From Amycolatopsis cihanbeyliensis (GTDB taxonomy: Bacteria > Actinomycetota > Actinomycetes > Mycobacteriales > Pseudonocardiaceae), in contig NZ_VFML01000001.1 of the NCBI RefSeq assembly GCF_006715045.1, forward strand, positions 5,180,001 through 5,244,000: DNA of 64,000 bases, read 5' to 3'. This document shows positions 1 to 12,048 of this stretch, piece after piece. Each line of letters starts with the position of its first letter. Position 1 is the first letter of the stretch. Under the pieces are notes generated by a model. The model made no database searches. It was not told where the DNA came from and saw only the letters and a list, made by a program, of their open reading frames with translations. The position numbers were made by a program, and so were the translations under genes.

Positions 1-233
1 TGCCCGTGTGTGGTGCCGCCTGGTGTGCTCGAGGAAGTGTGGACTGCTGGTGATGCTGGTGCTGTGGGCATGGTGAGTGTGTACTGCCCCTTCCTGTGGG
101 TGGGGGTGTGGAAAGCTGGCTGTGGTGATGGTGCTGGTGTTTGCAAGGCGCGCTGTTGGGTCCTGAGGCAACACGTGGTGTTGTTTCTGGGTGTGGTGTT
201 TGAGAACTGTAGAGTGGATGCGAGCATCTTTGT
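1..233 (+). other. 16S-23S rRNA internal transcribed spacer, 3' part
   Basis: This stretch lies directly upstream of the 23S rRNA and has no open frame that looks coding. It is rich in G and T, as actinobacterial rRNA spacers are, and runs into the conserved pre-23S sequence around 200-233. I see no tRNA-Ile or tRNA-Ala in the part that is visible. The 16S gene lies outside the window. Confidence 0.8.
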
Positions 234-3337
<3,104 letters not shown>

Positions 3338-3400
3338 CAAAGATGTTACGCATCCGCTCTACGGTTCTGAAACACCACACCAGTGTGTGTTTCAGAGAGT

Positions 3401-3517
3401 TTCGGTGGTTATGGCGGTGGGGAAACGCCCGGTCCCATTCCGAACCCGGAAGCTAAGCCCACCAGCGCCGATGGTACTGCACTCGAAGGGGTGTGGGAGA
3501 GTAGGACACCGCCGAAC
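3401..3517 (+). rRNA. rrf: 5S ribosomal RNA
   Basis: This is a roughly 117-nt sequence with the 5S signature cattccgaacccggaag and closing ends ttcggtgg / accgccgaa. It follows the 23S gene after a spacer of about 60 nt, in the usual rrn order. Confidence 0.97.
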
Positions 3518-3526
3518 ATACTTGAG

Positions 3527-3573
3527 CCGGAGCCCCGGTCGAGGAGAAATCCTCCCGGGGCTCCGGTTTTTTT
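3527..3573 (+). terminator. rrn operon intrinsic terminator
   Basis: A perfect 12-bp GC stem (ccggagccccgg / ccggggctccgg) is followed directly by a run of seven T residues. It sits 10 nt after the 5S gene and is the classic end of an rRNA operon. Confidence 0.95.
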
Positions 3574-3599
3574 ATGCCCAGGATTCGATTCGAGCTGAT

Positions 3600-4046
3600 T
3601 CAGGGATGGCGGCGGGTGATCGTCCCCTGGCGCAGGGGCGAGGAGAACACCAGCGAGGTGCTGGTCTCGCCGTACCGTTGGGCTCGCTCCACGAACTGCT
3701 CCAACTCGCCGGTGGACGAGCAGACCACCCGAAGGATCCAGCACTCGTCCCCGGTGACATGGTCCGCGCTGATCACCTCGGGAAGCGGGATGATCGTCGC
3801 GCGGAACCGTGGCCCGTCCAGGCTGCGTACCCGAACCCGGACGATCGCCTCGATGGGCAGGCCGAGTTTGCCGCAGTCGATCCGAGCGGAGTAGCCGGTG
3901 ATGACTCCCCGATCCTCCAGCCTGCGTACCCGCTCGGTCACCGCGGGTGCGGAAAGGGAGACCCGCTTGCCCAACTCGGTGAACGTCATCCGGCCGTTCG
4001 CCTGCAACAGCTCGAGGAGCTTCCAGTCCACGTCGTCGAGGTCCAC
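3600..4046 (-). CDS. Lrp/AsnC family transcriptional regulator
   Basis: This is a 148-residue protein. It has an N-terminal winged helix-turn-helix (about residues 18-57, from MTFTELGKRVSLS to GVITGYSA) and a C-terminal ligand-binding RAM domain, the Lrp/AsnC architecture. Such proteins sense amino acids and form octamers on DNA. The GTG start at 4046 has a GGGAG ribosome site about 9 nt upstream. Longer in-frame extensions run through the divergent promoter and do not look coding. The gene diverges from the rhodanese gene, which it may regulate together with itself (inference). The effector is not predictable from the sequence. Confidence 0.9.
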   Translation of the reverse strand: MDLDDVDWKLLELLQANGRMTFTELGKRVSLSAPAVTERVRRLEDRGVITGYSARIDCGKLGLPIEAIVRVRVRSLDGPRFRATIIPLPEVISADHVTGDECWILRVVCSSTGELEQFVERAQRYGETSTSLVFSSPLRQGTITRRHP

Positions 4047-4151
4047 CAGCGGGCTCCCACATCGCGTCGTGCCGTGACATTCCAGGCTAGCGTGTCGAAA
4101 CACCTGGATTGGGCCATGTTCGCCGAGATTGCGGCGGTACATGATCGGTCC

Positions 4152-4595
4152 ATGACACCGCAACCTCGAGTGCTGACCCATCCGGCCGGGACGGCAGGCG
4201 CCGCGGCCGAGTTCTTCGCCGCAGAACTGGCCTTCGAGGCAGATCCGGACGACCTGGCGCGTGACCTCGCGGATGGCGACCAGCACGGCTACGTGGTGGT
4301 GGAGGCCCGCTCGCGGGAGGCCTTCGCGCAGGCCCGGATCCCCGGGGCGATCAACCTGCCGTACCGCGAGCTGACCGCGGAGAGCACCGCCCACCTGGAC
4401 CGGAGCAAGGTCTACGTCTGCTACTGCGAGAGCTTCCAGTGCAACGCGGCCACCAAGGGCGCGCTGAGGCTGGCCGAGCTGGGTTTCCTGGTGAAACGCC
4501 TCGCCGGCGGCATCACCGCCTGGCGGGCGGCCGGCTACCCCTTGGACGGCGACCCGTCGGCCTCCAGCGGTCCCGCGACCCCCTGCACCTGCTGA
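4152..4595 (+). CDS. Rhodanese-like domain protein
   Basis: This is a 147-residue single rhodanese domain, which usually carries sulfur as a persulfide on an active-site cysteine. Core motifs are YVVVEARS (CH2A-like), IPGAINLPY and a YCESFQC active loop with Cys92 in the expected position. C90, C97 and a CTC tail add further cysteines. The ATG at 4152 is chosen. An in-frame ATG at 4116 is possible but lies in the likely divergent promoter. The divergent Lrp-type gene suggests joint control. The physiological sulfur acceptor is unknown. Confidence 0.85.
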   Translation: MTPQPRVLTHPAGTAGAAAEFFAAELAFEADPDDLARDLADGDQHGYVVVEARSREAFAQARIPGAINLPYRELTAESTAHLDRSKVYVCYCESFQCNAATKGALRLAELGFLVKRLAGGITAWRAAGYPLDGDPSASSGPATPCTC

Positions 4596-4660
4596 TCCCC
4601 GGCCGAACTGCCGGGGGGCGGCGGCGCGGCGGGGTTCGAGGGAGGTCGTACCCTGGCGGC

Positions 4661-5413
4661 GTGAGCACCCCACGACTGCTGATCATTCAGCCGGACGAAA
4701 GTGACCCACCCGGACCGCTGGGCGACTGGCTCACCGCCGCCGGCGCCGAGCTGGACGTGCGCAGGCCGCCGATGGACGAGCTGCCGGACGGCCTCGACGG
4801 CTATCAGGGTGTGGTGTGCCTGGGCGGCGAGATGGGCGCGGAGGATGACGCGGAGCACCCGTGGCTCGCGGGGATCCGCAGGCTGCTTGCCTCCGCCGCC
4901 GGCAACGGGTTGCCGACTCTTGGTATCTGCCTCGGTGCCCAGTTGCTGGCTGTCGCGTGTGGCGGCATGGTCGGGCGGGGCAAGAGCGGCCCGGAGGTCG
5001 GCCCGGCGTTGGTCTCCAAGCGGGATGTGGCCTGGACCGATCCGCTGTTCGCCGAGCTGCCGCTGATGCAGGACGTGATGCAGTTCCATCGGGACGTCAT
5101 CGAGCAGCTGCCCCCCTCGGCCGAGCTGCTCGCCTCGGCGCCGCTGTACCCGAACCAGGCCTACCGCCTCGGCCGCTGCACCTACGGGGTGCAGTTCCAC
5201 GTCGAGACCACGCCCGAGGTGGTCCAGCGTTGGCTGGCCGAGACTCCGGACGCGGCCGAGTACGCCCCGGCGGACGCGTTCGAGACCGAACGGCTCGACC
5301 GGCTGCACGGCGACCTCGCCGACACCTGGGCGCCGTTCGCCCGGCGGTTCGCCGAACTGGCCGCGGGAACGCGGGAGCCGGCCGGGCATCGGCATACGCT
5401 GCCACTGGCCTGA
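4661..5413 (+). CDS. Class I glutamine amidotransferase
   Basis: This is a 250-residue stand-alone GATase1 protein that would hydrolyse glutamine to supply ammonia or act on gamma-glutamyl bonds. The nucleophile elbow GICLGAQ holds Cys90. His180 and Glu182 lie in QFHVETTPE and complete the triad. It resembles the GuaA-like stand-alone amidotransferases common in actinobacteria. The GTG start at 4661 opens the protein at the natural STPRLLIIQ strand. An upstream in-frame extension overlaps the rhodanese gene and is a shadow. It lies 95 bp before glnE, so a link to nitrogen metabolism is plausible but inferred. Confidence 0.88.
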   Translation: MSTPRLLIIQPDESDPPGPLGDWLTAAGAELDVRRPPMDELPDGLDGYQGVVCLGGEMGAEDDAEHPWLAGIRRLLASAAGNGLPTLGICLGAQLLAVACGGMVGRGKSGPEVGPALVSKRDVAWTDPLFAELPLMQDVMQFHRDVIEQLPPSAELLASAPLYPNQAYRLGRCTYGVQFHVETTPEVVQRWLAETPDAAEYAPADAFETERLDRLHGDLADTWAPFARRFAELAAGTREPAGHRHTLPLA

Positions 5414-5508
5414 ACCGCGCGGACGGGCGAGGCGCGGGCGTGGCTACCCGGTTACGGTGAATACCCAGGCCGGCAACGCCCGGGTTCGCGCGGCCGAGAA
5501 ACCCCACA

Positions 5509-8490
5509 GTGAGTGCGATGGCAGACCGAGCACGGCAAACCGCGTCCCCCGCGCGCTTCGGTTTCACCGATGACCGGGCGGCGGAGCAGCTTCGGGCCGT
5601 TGGCTGGTGGGACGCGGCCGGCCCGGTCGCGGGGACCGAACCACTGCTCACCGCCCTGTCCCGCACCCCGGACCCGGACCTCGCCCTGCGTGGTCTGGAA
5701 CGCCTGTGGGAGACCGATCCGGAAGCGTGGCCGGAGCTGGACGAGTCGTTGCGGGGGAATGCCCGCCTGCGTGGTCAACTGCTGGCCGTGCTCGGTTCGT
5801 CCAGCGCACTGGCGGACTTCCTGGTCAGCGAGCCGGGCCAGTGGCGCAGGCTCACCGGTCCGGCCCCCACACCGCCCACCGGTTACACCACCGCGCTGCT
5901 GGCGGCCGTGCGGGCCGAGTCCGGCACGCTGACCCTCGAGGAGGCCCAGCATGCGCTTCGGGTGGGCTACCGTGCCCTGCTGACCGAGATCGCCGCGGCC
6001 GATCTGGGACACCTGGTCGAGGACGGTCTCGCCGGCCTGCCCTATGCCGAGGTCACCGGGCGGCTCACCGCGCTCGCCGAGGCCGCGCTCGCCGCCGGTC
6101 TCGCCGTCGCCGAGCGGGAGGTCGGCGAACCGGGGGACACCACGCTCGCGGTGATCGCGATGGGGAAGTGTGGCGGGTGGGAGTTGAACTACGTCAGCGA
6201 TGTGGATGTCATCTTCGTCGGTGAGGGCGACCAGCGGCTCGCCACCCGGTTGGCGAGCACGATGCTGCGCGTGGTCGGCAAGTCCTGCTTCGAGGTGGAT
6301 GCCGCGCTGCGGCCCGAGGGCAAGGCGGGGGCGCTGGTGCGCACCCTCGACGGGCACGAGACCTACTACAAGAAGTGGGCTCGTACCTGGGAGTTCCAAG
6401 CGCTGCTCAAGGCTCGCCCCGTGGTCGGGGACGTGGAGCTCGGCAGGCGGTACACCGACCTGGTCGCGCCGATGGTCTGGGCCGCGGCCGAGCGGGAGAA
6501 CTTCGTCGCCGACGTGCAGCGGATGCGGCGCAGGGTCGAGCGCCATGTGCCTGCCGAGATCGTCGACCGCGAGCTGAAGCTGGGCCGGGGCGGGCTACGC
6601 GATGTGGAGTTCGCCGTGCAGTTGCTGCAGCTGGTGCACGGTCGTGCCGACCCCGAGCTGCGTTCACCGTCCACCATGGACGCGCTGGACGCGCTGGGCG
6701 CGGGCGGTTACGTGGGCCGTGCCGATGCCGCGGAGCTCGAGGAGTCCTACGAGTTCCTGCGCACGGTCGAGCATCGGCTACAGCTGCGCAGGCTGCGGCG
6801 GACGCACCTGTTCCCGGACGACTCCGAGACCGGCGAGCTACGCAGGCTTGCCAGGGCCTGCGGGGTGCGGTCGGTACGAGGCAAACCCGCTGGTGAGGTG
6901 CTGCTCGCCGAGTTCCGCCGGCATGCGCAGCGTATCCGGAAACTGCACGAGAAGCTGTTCTACCGCCCGCTGCTGGAGTCGGTGGCGAAGGTGCCGACCG
7001 AGGCCCTGCGGTTGACCACCAAGCAGGCGGCCAGCAGGTTGGCCGCGCTCGGCTACGCCGCGCCGGACGGCGCGCTGCAGCACATCGGCGCGCTCACCAC
7101 GGGTGTGTCCAGGCGTGCCGCCATCCAGCAGGCCCTGCTGCCGGTGTTGCTCGACCTGCTGGCCGACACCCCGGATCCGGACGGCGGGCTGCTGGCGTAC
7201 CGGCGGGTCTCCGAGGCGCTCGCCGAGACGCCGTGGTACCTGCGGGTGCTGCGGGACACCTCGGCCGTGGTGGAACGGCTGGCCGTGCTGCTCGGCACCT
7301 CCCGGCTGGTCCCGGACCTGCTGGTGCGTGCACCCGAGGTACTGCAACTGCTCGGCGACCCGGAGAAGCTCGCGCACCGATCCACCGACGAGGTGGCTTG
7401 CTCGTTGCGCGCGGCGGCCCGCAGGCAGCCGGGGCTCGGCGCGGCCGTGCGCACGGCGCGCTCCCTGCGCAGGCACGAAATGTTGCGGGTGGCCTGCGCC
7501 GACCTGCTCGGCCTGCTCGAGGTCCCTGACGTGTGCGCCGCGCTGTCCTCGGTGTGGGGTGCGGTGCTGCAGAGCGCGCTCGCCGCCGCCCTCCGCAAGC
7601 GGGTGGCCGAGGTCGGCGGCGAGCCCGCGCGGATCGCCGTGATCGGGATGGGCAGGCTGGGCGGCGCCGAGCTCAGCTACACCTCCGACGCGGATGTGCT
7701 GTTCGTCTGTGCGCCCGTCGGCGAGGCGACCGACGCCGAGGCGGTGCGGTTCGCCTCCTCGGTCGCCGAAACGGTGCGGCAGGCGCTGGGTGCACCAAGC
7801 CAGGACCCTGCCTTGCAGGTGGACGCCGACCTGCGACCGGAGGGGCGCAGCGGGCCACTGGTACGCACCCTGGATTCCTATCGTGCCTACTACACGCGCT
7901 GGGCCGAGGTGTGGGAGGCACAGGCGCTGCTGCGGGCGCGGTTCGTGGCAGGCGATGTGGAACTCGGGGAACGTTTCGGCGAGCTGATCGACCCCATCCG
8001 CTACCCGGAGGGCGGGCTCGACGCCGCGCAGGTACGCGAGGTACGCCGGATCAAGGCACGGGTGGACACCGAACGTATGCCCAAGGGAGCCGACCGGACC
8101 ACGCACACCAAGCTGGGCCGGGGTGGGCTCGCCGCTGTGGAGTGGACCGCCCAGCTCTGGCAGCTGCGGTACGCGCACGAGATTCCGGACCTGCGCACCA
8201 CCTCGACCCCGGAAGCCCTGCGTGCCCTGGTGCGGGCCGGGCTCGCCGAGGCGGCGGATGTGGACTCGTTGATCGAAGCCTGGATGCTCGCCACGAAGGC
8301 GCGGAACGCGGCGATGCTGGTCCGCGGCAAGGCCGTGGACCAGCTCCCCTCCTCGGGGCGGGAGCTCACCACCGTGGCCAGCGTCCTCGGCTACTCCGTC
8401 GAGGACGACCCCGGTGAGTTCGTCGACTACTACCGGCGCACCACCCGCAGGGCACATGCCGTGGTCGAGCGGCTCTTCTACGAGGACTGA
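5509..8490 (+). CDS. glnE: Bifunctional glutamine synthetase adenylyltransferase/adenylyl-removing enzyme
   Basis: This 993-residue protein has the GlnE length and layout. An N-terminal nucleotidyltransferase has the motif GGWELNYVSDVD at about residues 223-234. A second copy has GGAELSYTSDAD at about 717-728. Each is followed by an alpha-helical GlnD_UR_UTase-type region. The C-terminal copy adenylylates the GS tyrosine and the N-terminal copy removes AMP. Its substrate GlnA is encoded 0.7 kb downstream and has the target tyrosine. The start is a GTG, with a second in-frame ATG three codons in. Confidence 0.97.
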   Translation: MSAMADRARQTASPARFGFTDDRAAEQLRAVGWWDAAGPVAGTEPLLTALSRTPDPDLALRGLERLWETDPEAWPELDESLRGNARLRGQLLAVLGSSSALADFLVSEPGQWRRLTGPAPTPPTGYTTALLAAVRAESGTLTLEEAQHALRVGYRALLTEIAAADLGHLVEDGLAGLPYAEVTGRLTALAEAALAAGLAVAEREVGEPGDTTLAVIAMGKCGGWELNYVSDVDVIFVGEGDQRLATRLASTMLRVVGKSCFEVDAALRPEGKAGALVRTLDGHETYYKKWARTWEFQALLKARPVVGDVELGRRYTDLVAPMVWAAAERENFVADVQRMRRRVERHVPAEIVDRELKLGRGGLRDVEFAVQLLQLVHGRADPELRSPSTMDALDALGAGGYVGRADAAELEESYEFLRTVEHRLQLRRLRRTHLFPDDSETGELRRLARACGVRSVRGKPAGEVLLAEFRRHAQRIRKLHEKLFYRPLLESVAKVPTEALRLTTKQAASRLAALGYAAPDGALQHIGALTTGVSRRAAIQQALLPVLLDLLADTPDPDGGLLAYRRVSEALAETPWYLRVLRDTSAVVERLAVLLGTSRLVPDLLVRAPEVLQLLGDPEKLAHRSTDEVACSLRAAARRQPGLGAAVRTARSLRRHEMLRVACADLLGLLEVPDVCAALSSVWGAVLQSALAAALRKRVAEVGGEPARIAVIGMGRLGGAELSYTSDADVLFVCAPVGEATDAEAVRFASSVAETVRQALGAPSQDPALQVDADLRPEGRSGPLVRTLDSYRAYYTRWAEVWEAQALLRARFVAGDVELGERFGELIDPIRYPEGGLDAAQVREVRRIKARVDTERMPKGADRTTHTKLGRGGLAAVEWTAQLWQLRYAHEIPDLRTTSTPEALRALVRAGLAEAADVDSLIEAWMLATKARNAAMLVRGKAVDQLPSSGRELTTVASVLGYSVEDDPGEFVDYYRRTTRRAHAVVERLFYED

Positions 8491-8499
8491 GCCCGCCCC

Positions 8500-8985
8500 T
8501 CAGCGCAGGCGGACCACCACGGTGCCGGTCAGCCGATCGTGCCAGCCGCGCGCGTCCACGTTGCGCACCGCGGCCGGCACGATCAGAAAGGTGAGCGCGG
8601 CGCGCACCAGCGCGCGCCACAGGCCGAGGAACTTGGCCCCGTCCAGCCTGCCCACCCGGATACCGCACACACCCATGCCCGGGGTAAATCCGAACAGTGC
8701 TACTGGACTCACGGTGAGTAGTACCCATATCCCGATGGCGAGCAGGTTGAAGTCCTGCATCACGGCCGGGTCGTCCAGCACGGGCCGCCGGAACAAGGCG
8801 GTGATCAGCGAGGCGAGCAGGAGGTCGAGCAGCAGCGCGAGCAGGCGGCGGCCCCCGCCCGCCGCGGCGCCCACCCCGTCCTCGGGCAGGCCGAGGTGCT
8901 CGCCCGGCCAGCGCGGCGGCTCAGCGCTGCTCGCCTGGCGGGCGGTCGCCGGTGCGGAGAGCCATTCCCCGGTCCATCTCGCCAC
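8500..8985 (-). CDS. RDD family membrane protein
   Basis: This is a 161-residue protein with a soluble N-terminus of about 50 residues and then three hydrophobic segments: GRRLLALLLDLLLASLI, IGIWVLLTVSPVALFGF, and LVRAALTFLIVPAAV. The tail WHDRLTGTVVV is typical of RDD proteins. A small RDD gene next to glnA1 is also seen in M. tuberculosis (Rv2219A region). The function is unknown; some RDD proteins are ion transporters. The GTG at 8985 is preferred because the upstream extension runs into the glnA control region. It is convergent with glnE, ending 9 bp from it. Confidence 0.85.
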   Translation of the reverse strand: MARWTGEWLSAPATARQASSAEPPRWPGEHLGLPEDGVGAAAGGGRRLLALLLDLLLASLITALFRRPVLDDPAVMQDFNLLAIGIWVLLTVSPVALFGFTPGMGVCGIRVGRLDGAKFLGLWRALVRAALTFLIVPAAVRNVDARGWHDRLTGTVVVRLR

Positions 8986-9053
8986 CCGTCCAGGGTATGC
9001 CGCTGGCGCCCGACCCGTCCGCCCTGGTCGACTATCCGGTATCGACCTATCCG

Positions 9054-9091
9054 TTAACACCGGCGAAACACTCGGGTGACGGTCGGGCAAC
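9054..9091 (+). promoter_or_regulatory. GlnR operator upstream of glnA
   Basis: The order is TTAAC-n6-GAAAC-n6-GTGAC-n6-GCAAC, two a/b half-site pairs with exact 6-bp spacing. This matches the actinobacterial GlnR consensus gTnAC-n6-GaAAC. Only one base differs in the first half-site and one in the last. It lies about 100-140 bp before the glnA start, so GlnR probably activates glnA under nitrogen limitation. Confidence 0.85.
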
Positions 9092-9193
9092 ACCGCGCTC
9101 TTAGCGTGAACCGAAGAGACTAACGCGCGATCCGGCATCGAGGTTGGCCGACTACTCGCCGACCAACTCGCCGAGCTGAAGGAGTTATCGAGG

Positions 9194-10618
9194 GTGTCCA
9201 CTACTCCAGACGATATCCAGCGTCTCATCGCGGATGAGGACGTGCAATTCGTCGACGTCAGGTTCTGTGACCTTCCGGGCGTCATGCAGCACTTCACCGT
9301 CCCCGCGAAGGCCTTCGACAACGACGCCTTCGACGAGGGACTGGCCTTCGACGGTTCGTCGGTGCGGGGCTTCCAGTCCATCCACGAATCGGACATGCTG
9401 CTGTTGCCGGACGCCGAAACCGCGCGGATCGACCCGTTCCGCAAGCAGAAGACGCTGTCCCTGAACTTCTTCGTGCACGACCCGTTCACCCGCGAGCCCT
9501 ACAGCAGGGACCCGCGCAACATCGCGCGGAAGGCGGAGCAGTACATCACCGAGTCCGGCATCGCCGACACGGCGTTCTTCGGGCCGGAGGCGGAGTTCTA
9601 CATCTTCGACTCGGTGCGTTTCGACTCCGCGGAGAACGGCTCCTTCCACGAGATCGACTCGGTCGAGGGCTGGTGGAACACCGGCGCCGACGAGGAGGGC
9701 GGCAACCGCGGCTACAAGACCAAGTACAAGGGCGGCTACTTCCCGGTGCCCCCGGTGGACCACTTCGCCGACCTGCGTGACGAGATCGTGCAGAAGCTGA
9801 CCGGCTCCGGCTTCAGCATCGAGCGCGCGCACCACGAGGTGGGCACCGCGGGCCAGGCCGAGATCAACTACAAGTTCAACACCCTGCTGCACGCCGCGGA
9901 CGACCTGCAGCTGTTCAAGTACATCGTGAAGAACACGGCGTGGGACGCGGGCAAGACGGCCACCTTCATGCCCAAGCCGCTGTTCGGGGACAACGGCTCG
10001 GGCATGCACTGCCACCAGTCACTGTGGAAGGACGGTGCGCCGCTGTTCCACGACGAGTCCGGCTACGCCGGGCTTTCGGACACCGCGCGGCACTACATCG
10101 GTGGCCTGCTCAAGCACGCCCCGAGCCTGCTCGCCTTCACCAACCCGACGGTGAACTCCTATCACCGGTTGGTGCCCGGCTTCGAGGCGCCGGTCAGCCT
10201 GGTCTACTCCCAGCGCAACCGCTCGGCCTGTGTACGGATCCCGATCACCGGCAACAACCCCAAGGCCAAGCGTGCCGAGTTCCGCTGCCCGGACTCCTCG
10301 GGTAACCCGTACCTGGCCTTCGCCGCGATGAGCATGGCCGGCCTGGACGGCATCAAGAACAAGATCGAGCCGCCGGACCCGATCGACAAGGACCTGTACG
10401 AGCTGCCGCCGGAGGAGGCCAAGGACGTCAAGCTGGTGCCGGGCGACCTCGGTTCCGTGCTGGACAGCCTGGAGTCCGACCACGACTTCTTGCTCGAGGG
10501 CGGGGTGTTCACCCCCGACGTGATCGAGACCTGGATCGCCTTCAAGCGGGAGAACGAGATCGACCCGCTGCGGCTGCGCCCGCACCCCTACGAGTTCGCG
10601 CTCTACTACGACGTGTGA
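9194..10618 (+). CDS. glnA: Type I glutamine synthetase
   Basis: This 474-residue enzyme makes glutamine from glutamate, ammonia and ATP as a cytosolic dodecamer. Family motifs are [12 protein letters not shown] near the N-terminus, [11 protein letters not shown] (metal-binding glutamates), [14 protein letters not shown] (ATP/glutamate site) and the [11 protein letters not shown] loop with Tyr402, the adenylylation site of GSI-beta enzymes. This agrees with glnE next door. The GTG at 9194 has GAAGGAG-like sequence upstream. Transcription is probably controlled by the GlnR box at 9054-9091 and activity by GlnE. A hairpin follows the gene. Confidence 0.98.
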   Translation: MSTTPDDIQRLIADEDVQFVDVRFCDLPGVMQHFTVPAKAFDNDAFDEGLAFDGSSVRGFQSIHESDMLLLPDAETARIDPFRKQKTLSLNFFVHDPFTREPYSRDPRNIARKAEQYITESGIADTAFFGPEAEFYIFDSVRFDSAENGSFHEIDSVEGWWNTGADEEGGNRGYKTKYKGGYFPVPPVDHFADLRDEIVQKLTGSGFSIERAHHEVGTAGQAEINYKFNTLLHAADDLQLFKYIVKNTAWDAGKTATFMPKPLFGDNGSGMHCHQSLWKDGAPLFHDESGYAGLSDTARHYIGGLLKHAPSLLAFTNPTVNSYHRLVPGFEAPVSLVYSQRNRSACVRIPITGNNPKAKRAEFRCPDSSGNPYLAFAAMSMAGLDGIKNKIEPPDPIDKDLYELPPEEAKDVKLVPGDLGSVLDSLESDHDFLLEGGVFTPDVIETWIAFKRENEIDPLRLRPHPYEFALYYDV

Positions 10619-10684
10619 GCCGGTATCGGCCTTGACCTGGTCAGAACGTCTGTTCTCGACCACCCGGGGCCGTCACCGCGACAC

Positions 10685-10720
10685 AACGGCCGGTTCCGCC
10701 ACCGCGCGGGACCGGCCGTT
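10685..10720. terminator. Bidirectional hairpin between glnA and the thioesterase gene
   Basis: A perfect 10-bp stem (AACGGCCGGT / ACCGGCCGTT) lies between two convergent genes. There is no long T-run, but the stem and its position fit a shared terminator. Confidence 0.75.
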
Positions 10721-10771
10721 CGTCACGATACAGGTGCCGTAACGACGTTCGGCTTACCGGCTTGTGCGGTC

Positions 10772-11209
10772 TTACGCGGTGGCCCCGCCCAGGAGCTCCA
10801 GGTCCATGCCCGCCTGGTCGCACTTGCCCCGCGGGTCGGGGACCAGCTTGCGCCGCTCGAGGTCCATCAGCCCGAGCGTGCAGCTGATCTCGGCGGCGAG
10901 GGTGCCGTCGGCCTGGTAGATGTTGGAGTTCATCACGAAGGTCTTGCCGGAGCCGAACTTGGTCTCGCAGGTCACGTCGATGACCTCGCCGGCGCGCAGC
11001 TCCTTGCGGAAGCTGATGTGCGATTCCAGCAGTACCGCGGCCAGGTTGGCGTCCCGCAGGCCGCCCTTGAGCCCGCCCGCCCGCTCGATCAGCTCGAGCC
11101 GGGCGACCTCGGCATAGGAGTGGTACACGGCGTGGTTGACATGGCCCAGGGTGTCCAGCTCGTAGTGCCGCACCTTCAGCTGCACCCGGAAAGGTTCGCG
11201 CTCGGTCAC
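10772..11209 (-). CDS. Acyl-CoA thioesterase, hotdog fold (4HBT family)
   Basis: This is a 145-residue single hotdog domain. The motif [24 protein letters not shown] carries the aspartate and GHVNN-like catalytic loop of 4-hydroxybenzoyl-CoA/YbgC thioesterases. [15 protein letters not shown] forms the central strand. These enzymes hydrolyse acyl-CoA in the cytosol; the chain length preferred here cannot be read from the sequence. The start is a GTG at 11209. The gene lies convergent to glnA and about 50 bp downstream of the DUF4191 gene, so the two may be cotranscribed. Confidence 0.88.
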   Translation of the reverse strand: MTEREPFRVQLKVRHYELDTLGHVNHAVYHSYAEVARLELIERAGGLKGGLRDANLAAVLLESHISFRKELRAGEVIDVTCETKFGSGKTFVMNSNIYQADGTLAAEISCTLGLMDLERRKLVPDPRGKCDQAGMDLELLGGATA

Positions 11210-11262
11210 GACCTCACTGTAAGCGCCGGGTCCGACAACGCGGTGCGAACGTGATCGACCAG

Positions 11263-11991
11263 CTAGCGGCGGCGGATGGTCCGCTGCATGTTGCGCATCT
11301 TGGCGCCCTGCGGCATCGGACCCTTCGGCGTGGCGGCGCCACGGTTACCCAGCGCGGCCAGCTTGGCCTCCAGCGCGTCCACCTGCTTCGGCTTCAGGTT
11401 GCGAGGCAGTTTCATCAGGTGGCTCTGCAGCCTGCGCAGCGGGACCTGGCCCTTCTCGTGCCCGATCTGCACGTCGTAGATCGGCGTCTCGCCGACCAGC
11501 CGGGACACTCGCTTCTTCTCCTGCGCGAGCAGGCCCTTGACCCGGTGCGGGGCTCCCTCGGCGACCAGGACGACGCCTGGGCCGCCGAGCACCCGGTGCA
11601 CCGCGTCCAGCTGGGTGGTGGCCGCCACCGTCTGCGTCACCCGCCAGCGGCCGCGCAGGTTGTCCAGTGCCCATGCGGCCGCCCCCGGCTGGCCGTCGGC
11701 CTTGGCGTACACGGTCTTCTGTACCCGGCGACCAAAAATGATCACGGCGGCGAGCAGGCCGAGCATGATGCCGATCGGCAGCAGCGCCCACTGGATGCCG
11801 AGCAGATAGCCGATGCCGAACACGACACCGGTCACCACCAGGACGGCACCCACCATCCAGGGGATGAGCGCCTTGTCCTCCTTGCGCTGCATCTTGAACG
11901 CCTGGAAGATCTGCCCTCGCTTGGCCTTCTTCTCCGCGCGCTTGGCTTGCTTGGCCTGCTTGGCAGCTTCCTTGTCCTGCTTACCCGCCAT
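11263..11991 (-). CDS. DUF4191 family membrane protein
   Basis: This is a 242-residue protein with a highly basic N-terminus ([19 protein letters not shown]). Two membrane segments follow at about residues 44-85 ([19 protein letters not shown] and [18 protein letters not shown]), then a soluble domain and an arginine-rich tail. DUF4191 proteins are found across Actinobacteria; in M. tuberculosis the homologue Rv2219 lies near glnA1, as here. The function is unknown. The ATG at 11991 is chosen because the upstream extension is out of character and overlaps the divergent uvrD2 promoter. Confidence 0.88.
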   Translation of the reverse strand: MAGKQDKEAAKQAKQAKRAEKKAKRGQIFQAFKMQRKEDKALIPWMVGAVLVVTGVVFGIGYLLGIQWALLPIGIMLGLLAAVIIFGRRVQKTVYAKADGQPGAAAWALDNLRGRWRVTQTVAATTQLDAVHRVLGGPGVVLVAEGAPHRVKGLLAQEKKRVSRLVGETPIYDVQIGHEKGQVPLRRLQSHLMKLPRNLKPKQVDALEAKLAALGNRGAATPKGPMPQGAKMRNMQRTIRRR

Positions 11992-12048
11992 GCGTCCCAG
12001 GATACGGCCGGGTGGCCAGGCGTGGGTGCGTCGGCCCCCTCTGCGAGG

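Noticed and set aside
3387..4151. N-terminal extension of the rhodanese frame through the 5S rRNA and the Lrp gene
   Set aside because: It overlaps an rRNA, a terminator and an antisense gene. The real protein starts near 4152.
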